A DNA stretch of 64,000 nt from Streptomyces diastatochromogenes. Its GTDB lineage: Bacteria; Actinomycetota; Actinomycetes; Streptomycetales; Streptomycetaceae. Every line of letters begins with the position of its first letter. Positions within the stretch are counted from its first letter, which is position 1. Of this stretch, positions 7,037 through 16,049 are shown piece by piece. Location of the stretch: assembly GCF_002242805.1 (NCBI RefSeq), contig NZ_MCGQ01000038.1, positions 186,001-250,000 of the forward strand, in the 5' to 3' direction. A model generated the notes under the pieces. It was not told the origin of the DNA. It was given only the letters and a program-made list of their open reading frames with translations, and did no database searches. A program made the translations under genes and the position numbers.

Positions 7037-7924
7037 GTGGCCAAGGACGCGTATCTCGTCGGGCTGATCGGTTCCGGCATCGGTCCGTCGCTCAGTCCCG
7101 CGCTGCACGAACGCGAGGCCGACCGCCAGGGGCTGCGCTACCTGTACCGGCTCATCGACATCGACGCGCTCGGCGTACCGCCCGAGGCCGTCGGGGATCT
7201 CGTCCGGGCCGCCCGTGACCTGGGCTTCGACGGGCTCAACATCACCCACCCGTGCAAGCAGCTCGTCATCGAGCACCTCGACGCGCTCTCGCCGCAGGCC
7301 GAGGCGCTGGGCGCGGTCAACACGGTCGTCTTCGAGCCGCAGGGGCGAACGGTCGGTCACAACACGGACGTCACCGGCTTCGCCGCGTCCTTCGCGCGCG
7401 GCCTGCCCGACGCGCCCCTGCGGGAGATCGTGCAGCTCGGCGCCGGAGGAGCGGGCGCGGCCGTCGCCCACGCCACCCTCACCCTGGGCGCCGAGCGGGT
7501 CACGGTCGTCGACGCCCTGCCGGAGCGCGCCGCCGCCCTCGCCGCGTCCCTGAACCGGCACTTCGGCGCCGGCCGAGCGGCCTCTGCGACCCCGGATCGC
7601 CTCGCGCACCTGCTGACCGGCGCCGACGGCCTCGTCCACGCAACCCCCACCGGCATGGCCGCCCACCCCGGCCTGCCCCTGCCCGCGGACCTCCTGCACC
7701 CCGGTCTGTGGGTCGCCGAGGTCGTCTACCGCCCCCTGGAGACCGAGCTGCTGCGCACCGCCCGAGCGGCCGGCTGCGCCACCCTGGACGGCGGCGGGAT
7801 GGCGGTCTTCCAGGCCGCGGACGCCTTCCGCCTGTTCACGGGCCGCGAGCCCGACACGGACCACATGCTGACGGACATCGCGGAACTGGCCGGCGCGGAG
7901 CGCTCCGCGGGTCGGGCGGTGTGA
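7037..7924 (+). CDS. Shikimate/quinate 5-dehydrogenase (AroE/QsuD family)
   Basis: This 295-residue enzyme oxidises or reduces shikimate (and perhaps quinate) using NAD(P). The substrate-binding loop GPSLSPALHE is near residue 15. The catalytic Lys is in NITHPCKQ (about residue 75) and the catalytic Asp in HNTDVTGF. The cofactor motif is GAGGAGAAVAHA, followed by VVDALPER, where Asp rather than a basic residue suggests NAD preference. NITHPCKQ and LGCETLDG-like GCATLDGGGMAVFQ match catabolic QsuD-type enzymes of actinobacteria better than biosynthetic AroE. The GTG start at 7037 has AGGAGG five bases upstream. With the divergent TetR and the ShiA-like permease it forms a quinate/shikimate uptake and catabolism module. 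Confidence 0.87.
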   Translation: MAKDAYLVGLIGSGIGPSLSPALHEREADRQGLRYLYRLIDIDALGVPPEAVGDLVRAARDLGFDGLNITHPCKQLVIEHLDALSPQAEALGAVNTVVFEPQGRTVGHNTDVTGFAASFARGLPDAPLREIVQLGAGGAGAAVAHATLTLGAERVTVVDALPERAAALAASLNRHFGAGRAASATPDRLAHLLTGADGLVHATPTGMAAHPGLPLPADLLHPGLWVAEVVYRPLETELLRTARAAGCATLDGGGMAVFQAADAFRLFTGREPDTDHMLTDIAELAGAERSAGRAV

Positions 7925-8113
7925 CGTGGGTCAGGCAGTGCGACGCGGGTCAGGCGGTGGGATAGAGGCGGGGCGGTTCACGGCTGGTCGCGCCCACGCG
8001 GCCGGCCGCACGATGTCACTCGGGTGTACCGGGGCACGGCGGCCGAGCACCTCGGCTTGACCACAGGCTGATGAAGCGGCCGCGGCCGGCCCCTACGCGC
8101 GGCCGGGAGCACC

Positions 8114-8301
8114 CGTACACCTGTGAGCGGGCGGGCAGGCCGTGCTCGCATCCCGTGAGGGCGCATCGGGCAGCGTTCGTACGCCCGTGGGCCGGAGGGC
8201 AGGCCGCGTTCCCCCGCGAGGGCGCGTCGGACAGCACCCGTACCCCTTGAGCCGGACGGCAGGCCGCGTTCGCCCCCCGTGACCGCGCCCCCCGCAGCGC
8301 C
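8114..8301. repeat. Three tandem imperfect ~62-bp repeats, non-coding
   Basis: Units starting at about 8114, 8178 and 8239 each begin CGTAC, run through a GCAGGCCG(C/T)GTTC core and end near a CGGNCAGC box. Unit lengths are 64, 61 and about 62 bp. The surrounding interval 7925-8472 has no convincing gene: its open frames have no domain, and their amino-acid repeats simply reflect the DNA repeats. The units could form structured RNA or be a recombination relic. Confidence 0.6.
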
Positions 8302-8472
8302 CCGTCCCCGGTGAGAGCAGCCCAAGCACCAGGTGTGCCCCCGGTGAGACCTCGGTGAGACAGGGCCGCGCCACCGTCACCGGGCTCGGTACCCCGGCCG
8401 ATACTCACCACGGTCCGGGGCGTTCCCAGCGTCCCGGGCCGTGAGATTCCCGGGATGCCTGGAAGGCCGTTC

Positions 8473-10365
8473 ATGCCGAGCCCCGCCAGTAAGCCGCTCC
8501 TCGTCCGCCACGGCCCGCCGCCCATACCCGGCACGGCCGTGCGCACCGCCGCCGAGCGCCACGAGCGCCCCCTGCTCGCGGCCCTCGCCGCACTCGCGGG
8601 CGTGCTGTGCCTGTGGGGACTCGGCCACAGCGCCTACCACTCCTTCTACGCGGCCGCCGTACGCAGCATGACCGACAACCCGGTCGCCTTCTTCTACGGC
8701 TCCTTCGACCCGGCGAACTCCATCACCCTGGACAAGCTGCCCGGCTTCCTGTGGCCGCAGGCGCTCTCCGCGCTGGCCTTCGGCTTCCACCCGTGGGCGC
8801 TGGTGCTGCCGCAGGCGCTGGAGATGGTGGGCTGTGTGCTGCTCCTCCACGTGCTGGTGCGCCGCTGGGCCGGGGTGCCGGCCGGGCTGCTCGCCGCCGC
8901 GTTCCTCGCCCTGACCCCGGTGACCGTGGGCCTGGGCCGCTCGGTCACCGAGGACGCGCCGTTCGTGCTGCTCCTGCTGCTGGCCGCCGAGGCCACCTGG
9001 CGGGCCACCGCACACGCCCGGCCGCGCACCCTGCTGCTCGCGGCGGCCTGGGTGGGGCTCGCCTTCCAGTGCAAGATGCTGGAGGCGTGGGCGGTGCTGC
9101 CCGCCCTGACCGTGACCTATGCCGTCGCCGCCCCCACCCCGCCGCGCCGCCGCGTCGGCCATCTCGCCCTGGCCGCGGCGGTCACGGTCGCGGTGTCGCT
9201 GTCGTGGATGCTGGTGGCCGCGTTCACCCCGTCCGGGGCCCGCCCGTACCTCGACGGCACCACCGACGACTCGCCGTTCGGGATGGTCGTCGGCTACAAC
9301 TTCCTGACCCGCTTCCACGCCGTCGGCGTCGACGCGTCCGGCACCGGCAGCATCGTCACGAGCCGGGCCGCCCACGGCGGCCACCGGTTGCCGCCCGGCA
9401 TGGGGGACGGCGTCTGGAAGATGTTCGGCCCGGGCCTGGCCACCCAGACGGGCTGGCTGTACCCGCTGGCCGCGTTCGGCCTGGTCGGCGGCGTGCTGGC
9501 GCTGCGCCGGCGGGGCCTGCCGCGCACGGACCCGCTGCTCGCCGGGTATCTGCTGTGGGGGGTGTGGCTGGCGACCTTCTTCCTGGTGTTCAGCTTCGGC
9601 AGCGTGACCGGCCACACCTATTACATGGGCGTCGTCGCGGTGGGCGTGTGCGCGCTCGCCGCGGCCGGGGTCGTGCGGGCGCGGCGCAGTCGCGTGCTGC
9701 CGGTGGTGCTGCTGGTCAACGTGTTCTGGTGCGTGGCCCTGACGCTGTGGTACCCGCGCTTCTTCGTCTGGTCGGCGGCGTACGCCGTGGCCCTGGGCCT
9801 GCTCGCCCTGCTGCTGGCCGGCACCCGCCGCCGGCCGGCCGCACTCGCCGTCGGCCTCTGTGCCGTCCTGCTGATCCCCGCCGTCTGGTCGGCCTCCGCC
9901 CTGTCCCCGCGCTACAACCAGCCCGGCGGCTTCGGCCGGGTCGGCCCCACCAGCACCCGTACCGGTTCCGCGCTGTCCACGCTCGGCCCCGACCGGCAGC
10001 GGCTCCTCGCCTACCTGACCGCGCACCGCGACGGCGCCCGCTACCTGGCGGCCGTCCCCGGCTGGCAGGCCGCCGCGCCCTACGTCATCGCCGCGAACGC
10101 GCCCGTGCTGCCGATGGGCGGCTTCACCGGCCGCGTCCCGTACCCGGCACCGGCGGCCTTCCACCGTCTGATCGGCTCCGGGCGACTGCGCTACATCGTC
10201 CTGTCGCGCGCCGACCTGCGTCCGGGCGCCCGTACCGCACGCATCCCCGACGGGACGCTGGTGCGCTGGACCGCCGCCCACTGCCGGCTCGTCCCGCCCG
10301 CCGCCTACGACCCCGGCGACCGGACCCGGCTGCTGTACGACTGCGGCCCGGGTCACACGGGGTGA
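8473..10365 (+). CDS. GT39-type membrane glycosyltransferase (ArnT/PMT-like)
   Basis: This polytopic membrane protein of about 630 residues is expected to transfer a sugar from a polyprenyl-phosphate donor to an acceptor on the outer face of the membrane. The first extracytoplasmic loop contains NPVAFFYGSFDPANSI and LDKLPGFLWPQALS, the acidic loop typical of ArnT-like actinobacterial enzymes. About 11 hydrophobic helices follow. The C-terminal soluble segment contains YVIAANAPVLPMGGFTGR and LIGSGRLRYIVL. I chose the ATG at 8473, which has GGAAGG six bases upstream; an ATG at 8455 is also in frame. It stands alone, so acceptor and pathway are unknown. A strong hairpin terminator overlaps its 3' end. 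Confidence 0.85.
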   Translation: MPSPASKPLLVRHGPPPIPGTAVRTAAERHERPLLAALAALAGVLCLWGLGHSAYHSFYAAAVRSMTDNPVAFFYGSFDPANSITLDKLPGFLWPQALSALAFGFHPWALVLPQALEMVGCVLLLHVLVRRWAGVPAGLLAAAFLALTPVTVGLGRSVTEDAPFVLLLLLAAEATWRATAHARPRTLLLAAAWVGLAFQCKMLEAWAVLPALTVTYAVAAPTPPRRRVGHLALAAAVTVAVSLSWMLVAAFTPSGARPYLDGTTDDSPFGMVVGYNFLTRFHAVGVDASGTGSIVTSRAAHGGHRLPPGMGDGVWKMFGPGLATQTGWLYPLAAFGLVGGVLALRRRGLPRTDPLLAGYLLWGVWLATFFLVFSFGSVTGHTYYMGVVAVGVCALAAAGVVRARRSRVLPVVLLVNVFWCVALTLWYPRFFVWSAAYAVALGLLALLLAGTRRRPAALAVGLCAVLLIPAVWSASALSPRYNQPGGFGRVGPTSTRTGSALSTLGPDRQRLLAYLTAHRDGARYLAAVPGWQAAAPYVIAANAPVLPMGGFTGRVPYPAPAAFHRLIGSGRLRYIVLSRADLRPGARTARIPDGTLVRWTAAHCRLVPPAAYDPGDRTRLLYDCGPGHTG

Positions 10366-10375
10366 CCCGGGCCGC
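10343..10375. terminator. Bidirectional terminator between converging genes
   Basis: A perfect 14-bp GC-rich stem (10343-10356 with 10362-10375) has a 5-nt loop and includes the stop codon of the glycosyltransferase. It lies just before the end of the converging pentose-phosphate operon at 10387, so it can serve both transcripts. Confidence 0.75.
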
Positions 10376-10386
10376 GGAAGGACCGG

Positions 10387-10980
10387 TTACGGGCGCTTGT
10401 TCCACTCGGCGACGACCGGCCGGCCGTGCTCCGTGGAGAGCCGGCTGACCGTGCCGGTCGCCAGCTGGAACAGCCGGCCCTCGGCGGGCGGCAGACCCAG
10501 CCGACGGGCGGTGAACACCCGCAGGAAGTGGGCGTGCGCCACCAGGATCACGTCACCGCTGTCCGTGGCGAGCGCCGACTCCACCCGGGCCAGCACCCGG
10601 TCGGCGCGCGCCCCGATCTGCTCGGGCGACTCGCCGGGGTGCCCCTCGGGGCCGGGCGGTACGCCGTCGGTCCACAGGTCCCAGGCGGGGCGGGCGCGAT
10701 GGATGTCGACCGTGGTGACACCCTCGTAGCCGCCGTAGTCCCACTCGTGCAGATCGGGGTCGGGTACGGCCCCGGTCAGGCCCGCCAGTTCGGCGGTGCG
10801 TATCGCGCGGCCCAGTGGGCTGGTCAGCGCGAGGGCGTAGGTCCGTTCGGTGAGGAGCGGGGCGAGGGACTTGGCCTGTTCCTCACCGTGCGTGGTGAGG
10901 GGCAGGTCGGTCCAGCTGGTGTGCTGGCCCGACAGGCTCCACTCCGTCTCGCCGTGGCGGACCAGGAGGAGGTCACCCAC
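10387..10980 (-). CDS. Histidine phosphatase family protein (phosphoglycerate-mutase-like)
   Basis: This 197-residue cytoplasmic phosphohydrolase opens with the family signature LLVRHGETEWS, in which His9 is the phospho-acceptor and Arg8 binds phosphate. The second catalytic region is VAHAHFLRV, with SPLGRAIRTAEL and EWDYGGYEG completing the usual active-site set. It is shorter than true phosphoglycerate mutases and resembles broad phosphatases of the SixA/GpmB type. Only 6 bp separate it from gnd, so it is the last gene of the pentose-phosphate operon. It may therefore act on a sugar phosphate, but that role is inferred from context alone. Confidence 0.85.
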   Translation of the reverse strand: MGDLLLVRHGETEWSLSGQHTSWTDLPLTTHGEEQAKSLAPLLTERTYALALTSPLGRAIRTAELAGLTGAVPDPDLHEWDYGGYEGVTTVDIHRARPAWDLWTDGVPPGPEGHPGESPEQIGARADRVLARVESALATDSGDVILVAHAHFLRVFTARRLGLPPAEGRLFQLATGTVSRLSTEHGRPVVAEWNKRP

Positions 10981-10986
10981 GGTTGC

Positions 10987-11865
10987 TCAGTCCTTCTTCT
11001 CCACGGCGTGGCCGCCGAACTGGTTGCGCAGCGCGGCGATCATCTTCATCTGCGGGGAGTCGTCCTGCCGGGAGGCGAACCGGGCGAAGAGGGAGGCGGT
11101 GATCGCCGGGAGCGGCACCGAGTTGTCGATGGCCGCCTCGACCGTCCAGCGGCCCTCGCCGGAGTCCTCCGCGTACCCGCGCAGCTCCTCCAGGTGCTCG
11201 TCCTCGTCCAGGGCGTTGACCGCGAGGTCGAGGAGCCAGGAGCGGATGACGGTGCCCTCCTGCCAGGAGCGGAACACCTCGCGGACGTTCTCCACGGAGT
11301 GGACCTTCTCCAGCAGCTCCCAGCCCTCGGCGTACGCCTGCATCATGGCGTACTCGATGCCGTTGTGGACCATCTTCGAGAAGTGCCCGGCGCCGACCCG
11401 GCCGGCGTGCACGTAACCGTACGGGCCCTCCGGCTTGAGCGCCTCGAAGATGGGCTGGAGCCGCTCCACGTGCTCCTTGTCGCCGCCGACCATGAGCGCG
11501 TAGCCGTTCTGCAGGCCCCACACACCGCCGGAGACGCCCGCGTCGACGAAGCCGATGCCCTTGATGCCGAGTTCGGCGGCGTGCTTCTCGTCGTCCGTCC
11601 AGCGGGAGTTGCCGCCGTCGACGACCACGTCACCGGGGGTGAGCAGGTCCTTGAGCTCGTCGATGACCGTCTGGGTGGCGGTGCCGGCCGGGACCATCAC
11701 CCAGATCGTGCGCGGAGCGTCGAGCTTCTGGACCAGTTCTTCCAGGCTCTTGACGTCGGAGACGTCCGGGTTGCGGTCGTAGCCGAGGACGGTGTGGCCG
11801 GCGCGGCGGATCCGCTCGCGCATGTTGCCGCCCATCTTGCCGAGACCGATGAGACCGAGCTGCAT
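10987..11865 (-). CDS. gnd: 6-phosphogluconate dehydrogenase, short (decarboxylating, NAD-type) form
   Basis: It oxidatively decarboxylates 6-phosphogluconate to ribulose 5-phosphate. At 292 residues it belongs to the short form rather than the classic ~470-residue enzyme. The Rossmann motif GLIGLGKMGGNM is at residues 4-15. The next strand ends GYDRNPD, where Asp suggests NAD rather than NADP. The substrate motif VDGGNSRWTDD, the GVSGGVWG loop and the catalytic KMVHNGIEY segment are all present. The ATG at 11865 has AGGAG upstream, 2 bp after the pgi stop. It is co-transcribed with pgi, opcA, zwf, tal and tkt. Confidence 0.92.
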   Translation of the reverse strand: MQLGLIGLGKMGGNMRERIRRAGHTVLGYDRNPDVSDVKSLEELVQKLDAPRTIWVMVPAGTATQTVIDELKDLLTPGDVVVDGGNSRWTDDEKHAAELGIKGIGFVDAGVSGGVWGLQNGYALMVGGDKEHVERLQPIFEALKPEGPYGYVHAGRVGAGHFSKMVHNGIEYAMMQAYAEGWELLEKVHSVENVREVFRSWQEGTVIRSWLLDLAVNALDEDEHLEELRGYAEDSGEGRWTVEAAIDNSVPLPAITASLFARFASRQDDSPQMKMIAALRNQFGGHAVEKKD

Positions 11866-11867
11866 GA

Positions 11868-13532
11868 TCAGTTCTCCTGAGCGTTCTTGAGAGTGCGGTA
11901 GGCGGCGACGAGGGCCGTGGTGGACGGGTCGAGACCGGGCACCTCGGCGCCCGTGGTCAGGGCGGGCTCGATGCGCTTGGCGAGGACCTTGCCCAGCTCC
12001 ACGCCCCACTGGTCGAAGGAGTCGATGTTCCACACGGCGCCCTGGACGAACACCTTGTGCTCGTAGAGCGCGACGAGCTGGCCGAGCACGGACGGGGTCA
12101 GCTCGCGCGCGAGGATCGTGGTGGTGGGGTGGTTGCCGCGGAAGGTGCGGTGCGCCACCTGCTCCTCGGACACGCCCTCCGCGCGGACCTCCTCGGCCGT
12201 CTTGCCGAAGGCGAGGGCCTGGGTCTGGGCGAAGAAGTTGGCCATCAACAGGTCGTGCTGGGCCCTGAGTTCACCGCTCAGCTCGGCGACCGGCTCGGCG
12301 AAGCCGATGAAGTCCGCCGGGATGAGCTTGGTGCCCTGGTGGATCAACTGGTAGTAGGCGTGCTGCCCGTTGGTGCCGGGCGTACCCCATACGACCGGCC
12401 CGGTCTGCCACTCCACCGGGTTGCCGTCCCGGTCCACCGACTTGCCGTTGGACTCCATGTCCAGCTGCTGCAAGTAGGCCGTGAACTTCGACAGGTAGTG
12501 GCTGTACGGCAGCACCGCGTGCGACTGGGCGTCGTGGAAGTTGTCGTACCAGATGCCCAACAGGCCCAGCAGCAGCGGCACATTGGACTCGGTGGGCGCG
12601 GTGCGGAAGTGCTCGTCGACGAGATGGAAGCCGTCCAGCATCTCCCGGAACCGGTCCGGGCCGATGGCGATCATCAGCGACAGGCCGATCGCGGAGTCGT
12701 ACGAGTACCGTCCGCCGACCCAGTCCCAGAACTCGAACATGTTGTCCGGGTCGATGCCGAACTCGGTGACCTTCCCGGCGTTCGTGGACAGTGCCACGAA
12801 GTGCTTCGCCACGGCCTTCTCGTCGCCGTCCAGGCCCCCGAGGAGCCAGGAGCGGGCCGAGGTGGCGTTGGTGATCGTCTCGATGGTGGTGAAGGTCTTC
12901 GAGGCGACGATGAACAGGGTCTCGGACGGATCCAGGTCCCGTACCGCCTCGTGCAGGTCGGCGCCGTCCACGTTCGACACGAACCGGAACGTCAACTCCC
13001 GTGCCGTGTAGGCGCGCAGGGCCTCGTACGCCATCGCCGGACCGAGGTCGGAGCCGCCGATGCCGATGTTGACGACGTTGCGGATCCGCTTGCCGGTGTG
13101 GCCGGTCCACTCGCCCGAGCGGACCCGCTCGGCGAAGCCGGCCATCTTGTCCAGCACGGCGTGCACGGCCGGTACGACGTTCTCGCCGTCGACCTCGACC
13201 ACCGCGTCCCGCGGGGCGCGCAGCGCGGTGTGCAGGACAGCCCGCCGCTCGGTGATGTTGATCTTCTCGCCGCGGAACATGGCGTCCCGCAGCGCGAACA
13301 CGCCGGTGGCGGTGGCGAGTTCCTGGAGGAGGGCCAGGGTCTCGTCCGTGATCAGGTGCTTGCTGTAGTCGATGTGCAGATCGCCGACCCGGACGACGTA
13401 CCGCTCGGCACGGCCGGGGTCCGTCGCGAACAGCTCACGCAGGTGCGGCTGCCCCTCGGCGCGGTGGTCGGCGAGGGCCGTCCACTCGGGCCGGCGGATG
13501 AGCTTGGGGGAGTCTGACGGTGCGTCGGACAT
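11868..13532 (-). CDS. pgi: Glucose-6-phosphate isomerase
   Basis: It interconverts glucose 6-phosphate and fructose 6-phosphate, linking glycolysis and the pentose-phosphate route. The 554-residue length is that of the long bacterial/eukaryotic form. Signatures are visible: NIGIGGSDLGP for phosphate binding, DWVGGRYSYDSAIGL for the first PROSITE pattern, and the C-terminal segment with QWGVELGKVLAKRI for the second. The TGA is 2 bp before gnd and the start is 1 bp after the opcA stop, so translation is probably coupled. It is one of a set of enzymes expressed together here; Streptomyces usually also has a second pentose-phosphate cluster elsewhere. Confidence 0.96.
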   Translation of the reverse strand: MSDAPSDSPKLIRRPEWTALADHRAEGQPHLRELFATDPGRAERYVVRVGDLHIDYSKHLITDETLALLQELATATGVFALRDAMFRGEKINITERRAVLHTALRAPRDAVVEVDGENVVPAVHAVLDKMAGFAERVRSGEWTGHTGKRIRNVVNIGIGGSDLGPAMAYEALRAYTARELTFRFVSNVDGADLHEAVRDLDPSETLFIVASKTFTTIETITNATSARSWLLGGLDGDEKAVAKHFVALSTNAGKVTEFGIDPDNMFEFWDWVGGRYSYDSAIGLSLMIAIGPDRFREMLDGFHLVDEHFRTAPTESNVPLLLGLLGIWYDNFHDAQSHAVLPYSHYLSKFTAYLQQLDMESNGKSVDRDGNPVEWQTGPVVWGTPGTNGQHAYYQLIHQGTKLIPADFIGFAEPVAELSGELRAQHDLLMANFFAQTQALAFGKTAEEVRAEGVSEEQVAHRTFRGNHPTTTILARELTPSVLGQLVALYEHKVFVQGAVWNIDSFDQWGVELGKVLAKRIEPALTTGAEVPGLDPSTTALVAAYRTLKNAQEN

Positions 13533-13533
13533 C

Positions 13534-14460
13534 TCAGGCGTTCTCCTTGGTGGCCTCGCCCTTGAGGGCGATGGCGTACATCTCGTCGGCGTCGAGGCGG
13601 CGCAGCTCCTCGGCGATGAGTTCGGAGGTGGTGCGGACCTTCAGGGCGAGGGTGCGCGGCGGCTGGCCCGGCAGGGTCAGCGTCGCGAGGGGCCCTTCGG
13701 GGCGGTCGATGACGATCTCGCCGTTCGCGGTGCCGAGGCGTACGGCCGTGACGACCGGGCCGGCGGTGACCACGCGGTCCACCCGGACGTTCAGGCGGGC
13801 CTCCAGCCAGCGGGCGAGGAGTTCGGCGCTGGGGTTGTCCGCCTCGGCCTCCACGGCCGCCGACGTCACCTTCGCGCGGGCCTGGTCCAGGGCGGCGGCC
13901 AGCATGGACCGCCACAGCGTGAGCCGGGTCCAGGCGAGGTCGGTGTCGCCGGGCGCGTAGTTGCCGGCCCGGGTCTCCAGGACCTGCATCGGCCGCTCGA
14001 CCGCGTACAGGTCGGTGATCCGGCGCTGGGCGAGCGCGCCGAGCGGGTCCTTGGACGGGGTTTCCGGCGCGTCCACCGGCCACCACACGACCACCGGGGC
14101 GTCCGGCAGCAGCAGCGGCAGGACCACCGAGTCGGCGTGGTCGGACACCTCGCCGTAGGTCCGCAGCACGACCGTCTCACCGGTGCCGGCCTCCGTGCCG
14201 ACCCGGACCTCGGCGTCCAGCCGCGAGGTGGTGCGGTCGCGCAGGGTGCGGGCGTGCCGCTTGATGACGACCAGGGTCCGCGAGGGGTGCTCGTGCGAGG
14301 CCTCCTCGGCGGCCCGGATCGAGTCGTAGGCGTTCTCCTCGTCCGTGACGATGACCATCGTCAGGACCATGCCCACGGCGGGGGTGCCGATGGCGCGGCG
14401 GCCCTGCACCAGCGCCTTGTTGATCTTGCTTGCCGTGGTGTCGGTCAGGTCGATCTTCAT
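13534..14460 (-). CDS. opcA: Glucose-6-phosphate dehydrogenase assembly protein OpcA
   Basis: This 308-residue actinobacterial and cyanobacterial accessory protein is needed for assembly or redox activation of glucose-6-phosphate dehydrogenase. Family features include the N-terminal MKIDLTDTTASKINKAL, VVWWPVDAPETPSKDPLGAL (quoted in part) and DLAWTRLTLWRSMLAAALDQ. Its ATG overlaps the zwf stop in an ATGA junction, which fits its role as zwf partner. The length is normal for the family and no anomaly is seen. Confidence 0.94.
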   Translation of the reverse strand: MKIDLTDTTASKINKALVQGRRAIGTPAVGMVLTMVIVTDEENAYDSIRAAEEASHEHPSRTLVVIKRHARTLRDRTTSRLDAEVRVGTEAGTGETVVLRTYGEVSDHADSVVLPLLLPDAPVVVWWPVDAPETPSKDPLGALAQRRITDLYAVERPMQVLETRAGNYAPGDTDLAWTRLTLWRSMLAAALDQARAKVTSAAVEAEADNPSAELLARWLEARLNVRVDRVVTAGPVVTAVRLGTANGEIVIDRPEGPLATLTLPGQPPRTLALKVRTTSELIAEELRRLDADEMYAIALKGEATKENA

Positions 14461-16049
14461 GGCCTGCGCCAGCTCCGTCCGTCTCGTGCGAGCATCTCGT
14501 CCGCTTCCCTGGGTCCCCAGCTGCCCGACGCGTACTGCGCCGGCCTGCCGTGCGCCGCCCAGTACTCCTCGATCGGGTCGAGGATCTTCCAGGACTCTTC
14601 CACTTCCTGGTGACGGGGGAACAAATTGGCGTCGCCGAGCAGCACGTCCAGGATGAGCCGCTCGTACGCCTCCGGGCTCGACTCGGTGAACGACTCGCCG
14701 TAGGCGAAGTCCATGGACACGTCCCGGATCTCCATCGAGGTGCCCGGCACCTTGGAGCCGAACCGGACGGTCATGCCCTCGTCGGGCTGGACGCGGATGA
14801 CGATCGCGTTCTGGCCCAGCTCCTCGGTGGCGGTGGAGTCGAACGGGGAGTGCGGGGCCCGCTTGAAGACCACCGCGATCTCTGTGACCCGGCGACCCAG
14901 CCGCTTGCCGGTGCGCAGGTAGAACGGGACGCCCGCCCAGCGGCGGTTGTCGATGCCCAGCTTGATCGCGGCGAAGGTGTCGGTCTTCGACTTGGGGTCG
15001 ATGCCGTCCTCCTCCAGGTAGCCGACGACCTTCTCGCCGCCCTGCCAGCCAGTCGCGTACTGGCCGCGCACGGTGTGCTTGCCCAGCTCCTCCGGCAGCC
15101 GCACCGACTTGAGCACCTTCAGCTTCTCGGTGAGCAGCGCCTCCGCGTCGAACGCGATGGGCTCCTCCATGGCGGTCAGCGCCATCAGCTGCAGGAGGTG
15201 GTTCTGGATGACGTCACGGGCCGACCCGATGCCGTCGTAGTAGCCCGCGCGGCCGCCGATGCCGATGTCCTCGGCCATGGTGATCTGCACGTGGTCGACG
15301 TAACTGCGGTTCCAGATCGGCTCGTACATCTGGTTGGCGAAGCGCAGGGCCAGGATGTTCTGGACCGTCTCCTTGCCGAGGTAGTGGTCGATGCGGAACA
15401 CCTGGTCGGGCTCGAACACGTCGTGCACGACCTTGTTCAGCTCCTGAGCCGACGTCAGGTCGTGGCCGAACGGCTTCTCGATGACCGCCCGGCGCCAGGA
15501 GTCCTGCGGCGGGTTCGCGAGACCGTGCTTCTTCAGCTGCTGCACGACCTTGGGGAAGAACTTCGGCGGGACGGAGAGGTAGAAGGCGAAGTTGCCGCCG
15601 GTGCCGCGGGAGGCGTCCAGCTCCTCGACGGCCTGCTTCAGCTGCTTGAAGGCGGTGTCGTCGTCGAAGTCGCCGGGGATGAACCGCATCCCCTCGGCGA
15701 GCTGCTGCCACACCTCCTCGCGGAACGGGGTGCGGGAGTGCTCGCGCACGGCGTCATGGACGACCTGCGCGAAGTCCTGGTCCTCCCAGTCCCGGCGGGC
15801 GAAGCCGACGAGGGAGAAGCCCGGCGGCAGCAGGCCGCGGTTGGCCAGGTCGTACACGGCCGGCATCAGCTTCTTGCGGGACAGGTCGCCGGTCACACCG
15901 AAGATGACCAGGCCGGAGGGGCCCGCGATGCGGGGGAGCCGGCGGTCGCGGGTGTCCCGCAGCGGGTTGTCCCAGTCGGTGGCCGGGGTGACCGGGACAC
16001 CGACCGCCTCGACGGGGGGCGTCTCGGGTTCCGGAGCCTTGGTCGTCAT
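14457..16049 (-). CDS. zwf: Glucose-6-phosphate 1-dehydrogenase
   Basis: It oxidises glucose 6-phosphate to 6-phosphogluconolactone and yields NADPH, the first oxidative pentose-phosphate step. At 530 residues it is near the family length. The nucleotide motif GVTGDLSRKKLMPAVYDL occurs early and the catalytic RIDHYLGKETVQN lies mid-protein, its His being the proton-binding residue. The ATG overlaps the tal stop as TAATG. The end overlaps opcA by 4 bp. The lactone product would need a 6-phosphogluconolactonase, which is not encoded in this operon. Confidence 0.96.
   Translation of the reverse strand: MTTKAPEPETPPVEAVGVPVTPATDWDNPLRDTRDRRLPRIAGPSGLVIFGVTGDLSRKKLMPAVYDLANRGLLPPGFSLVGFARRDWEDQDFAQVVHDAVREHSRTPFREEVWQQLAEGMRFIPGDFDDDTAFKQLKQAVEELDASRGTGGNFAFYLSVPPKFFPKVVQQLKKHGLANPPQDSWRRAVIEKPFGHDLTSAQELNKVVHDVFEPDQVFRIDHYLGKETVQNILALRFANQMYEPIWNRSYVDHVQITMAEDIGIGGRAGYYDGIGSARDVIQNHLLQLMALTAMEEPIAFDAEALLTEKLKVLKSVRLPEELGKHTVRGQYATGWQGGEKVVGYLEEDGIDPKSKTDTFAAIKLGIDNRRWAGVPFYLRTGKRLGRRVTEIAVVFKRAPHSPFDSTATEELGQNAIVIRVQPDEGMTVRFGSKVPGTSMEIRDVSMDFAYGESFTESSPEAYERLILDVLLGDANLFPRHQEVEESWKILDPIEEYWAAHGRPAQYASGSWGPREADEMLARDGRSWRRP

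Noticed and set aside
8114..8301. Repeats as a CRISPR array
   Set aside because: The units are contiguous and diverged, with no unique spacers between identical repeats and no cas gene nearby.
8016..8546. Open frames with repeated amino-acid blocks in the gap upstream of the glycosyltransferase
   Set aside because: The repeats come from the tandem DNA repeats and the frames lack a ribosome-binding site or any domain.
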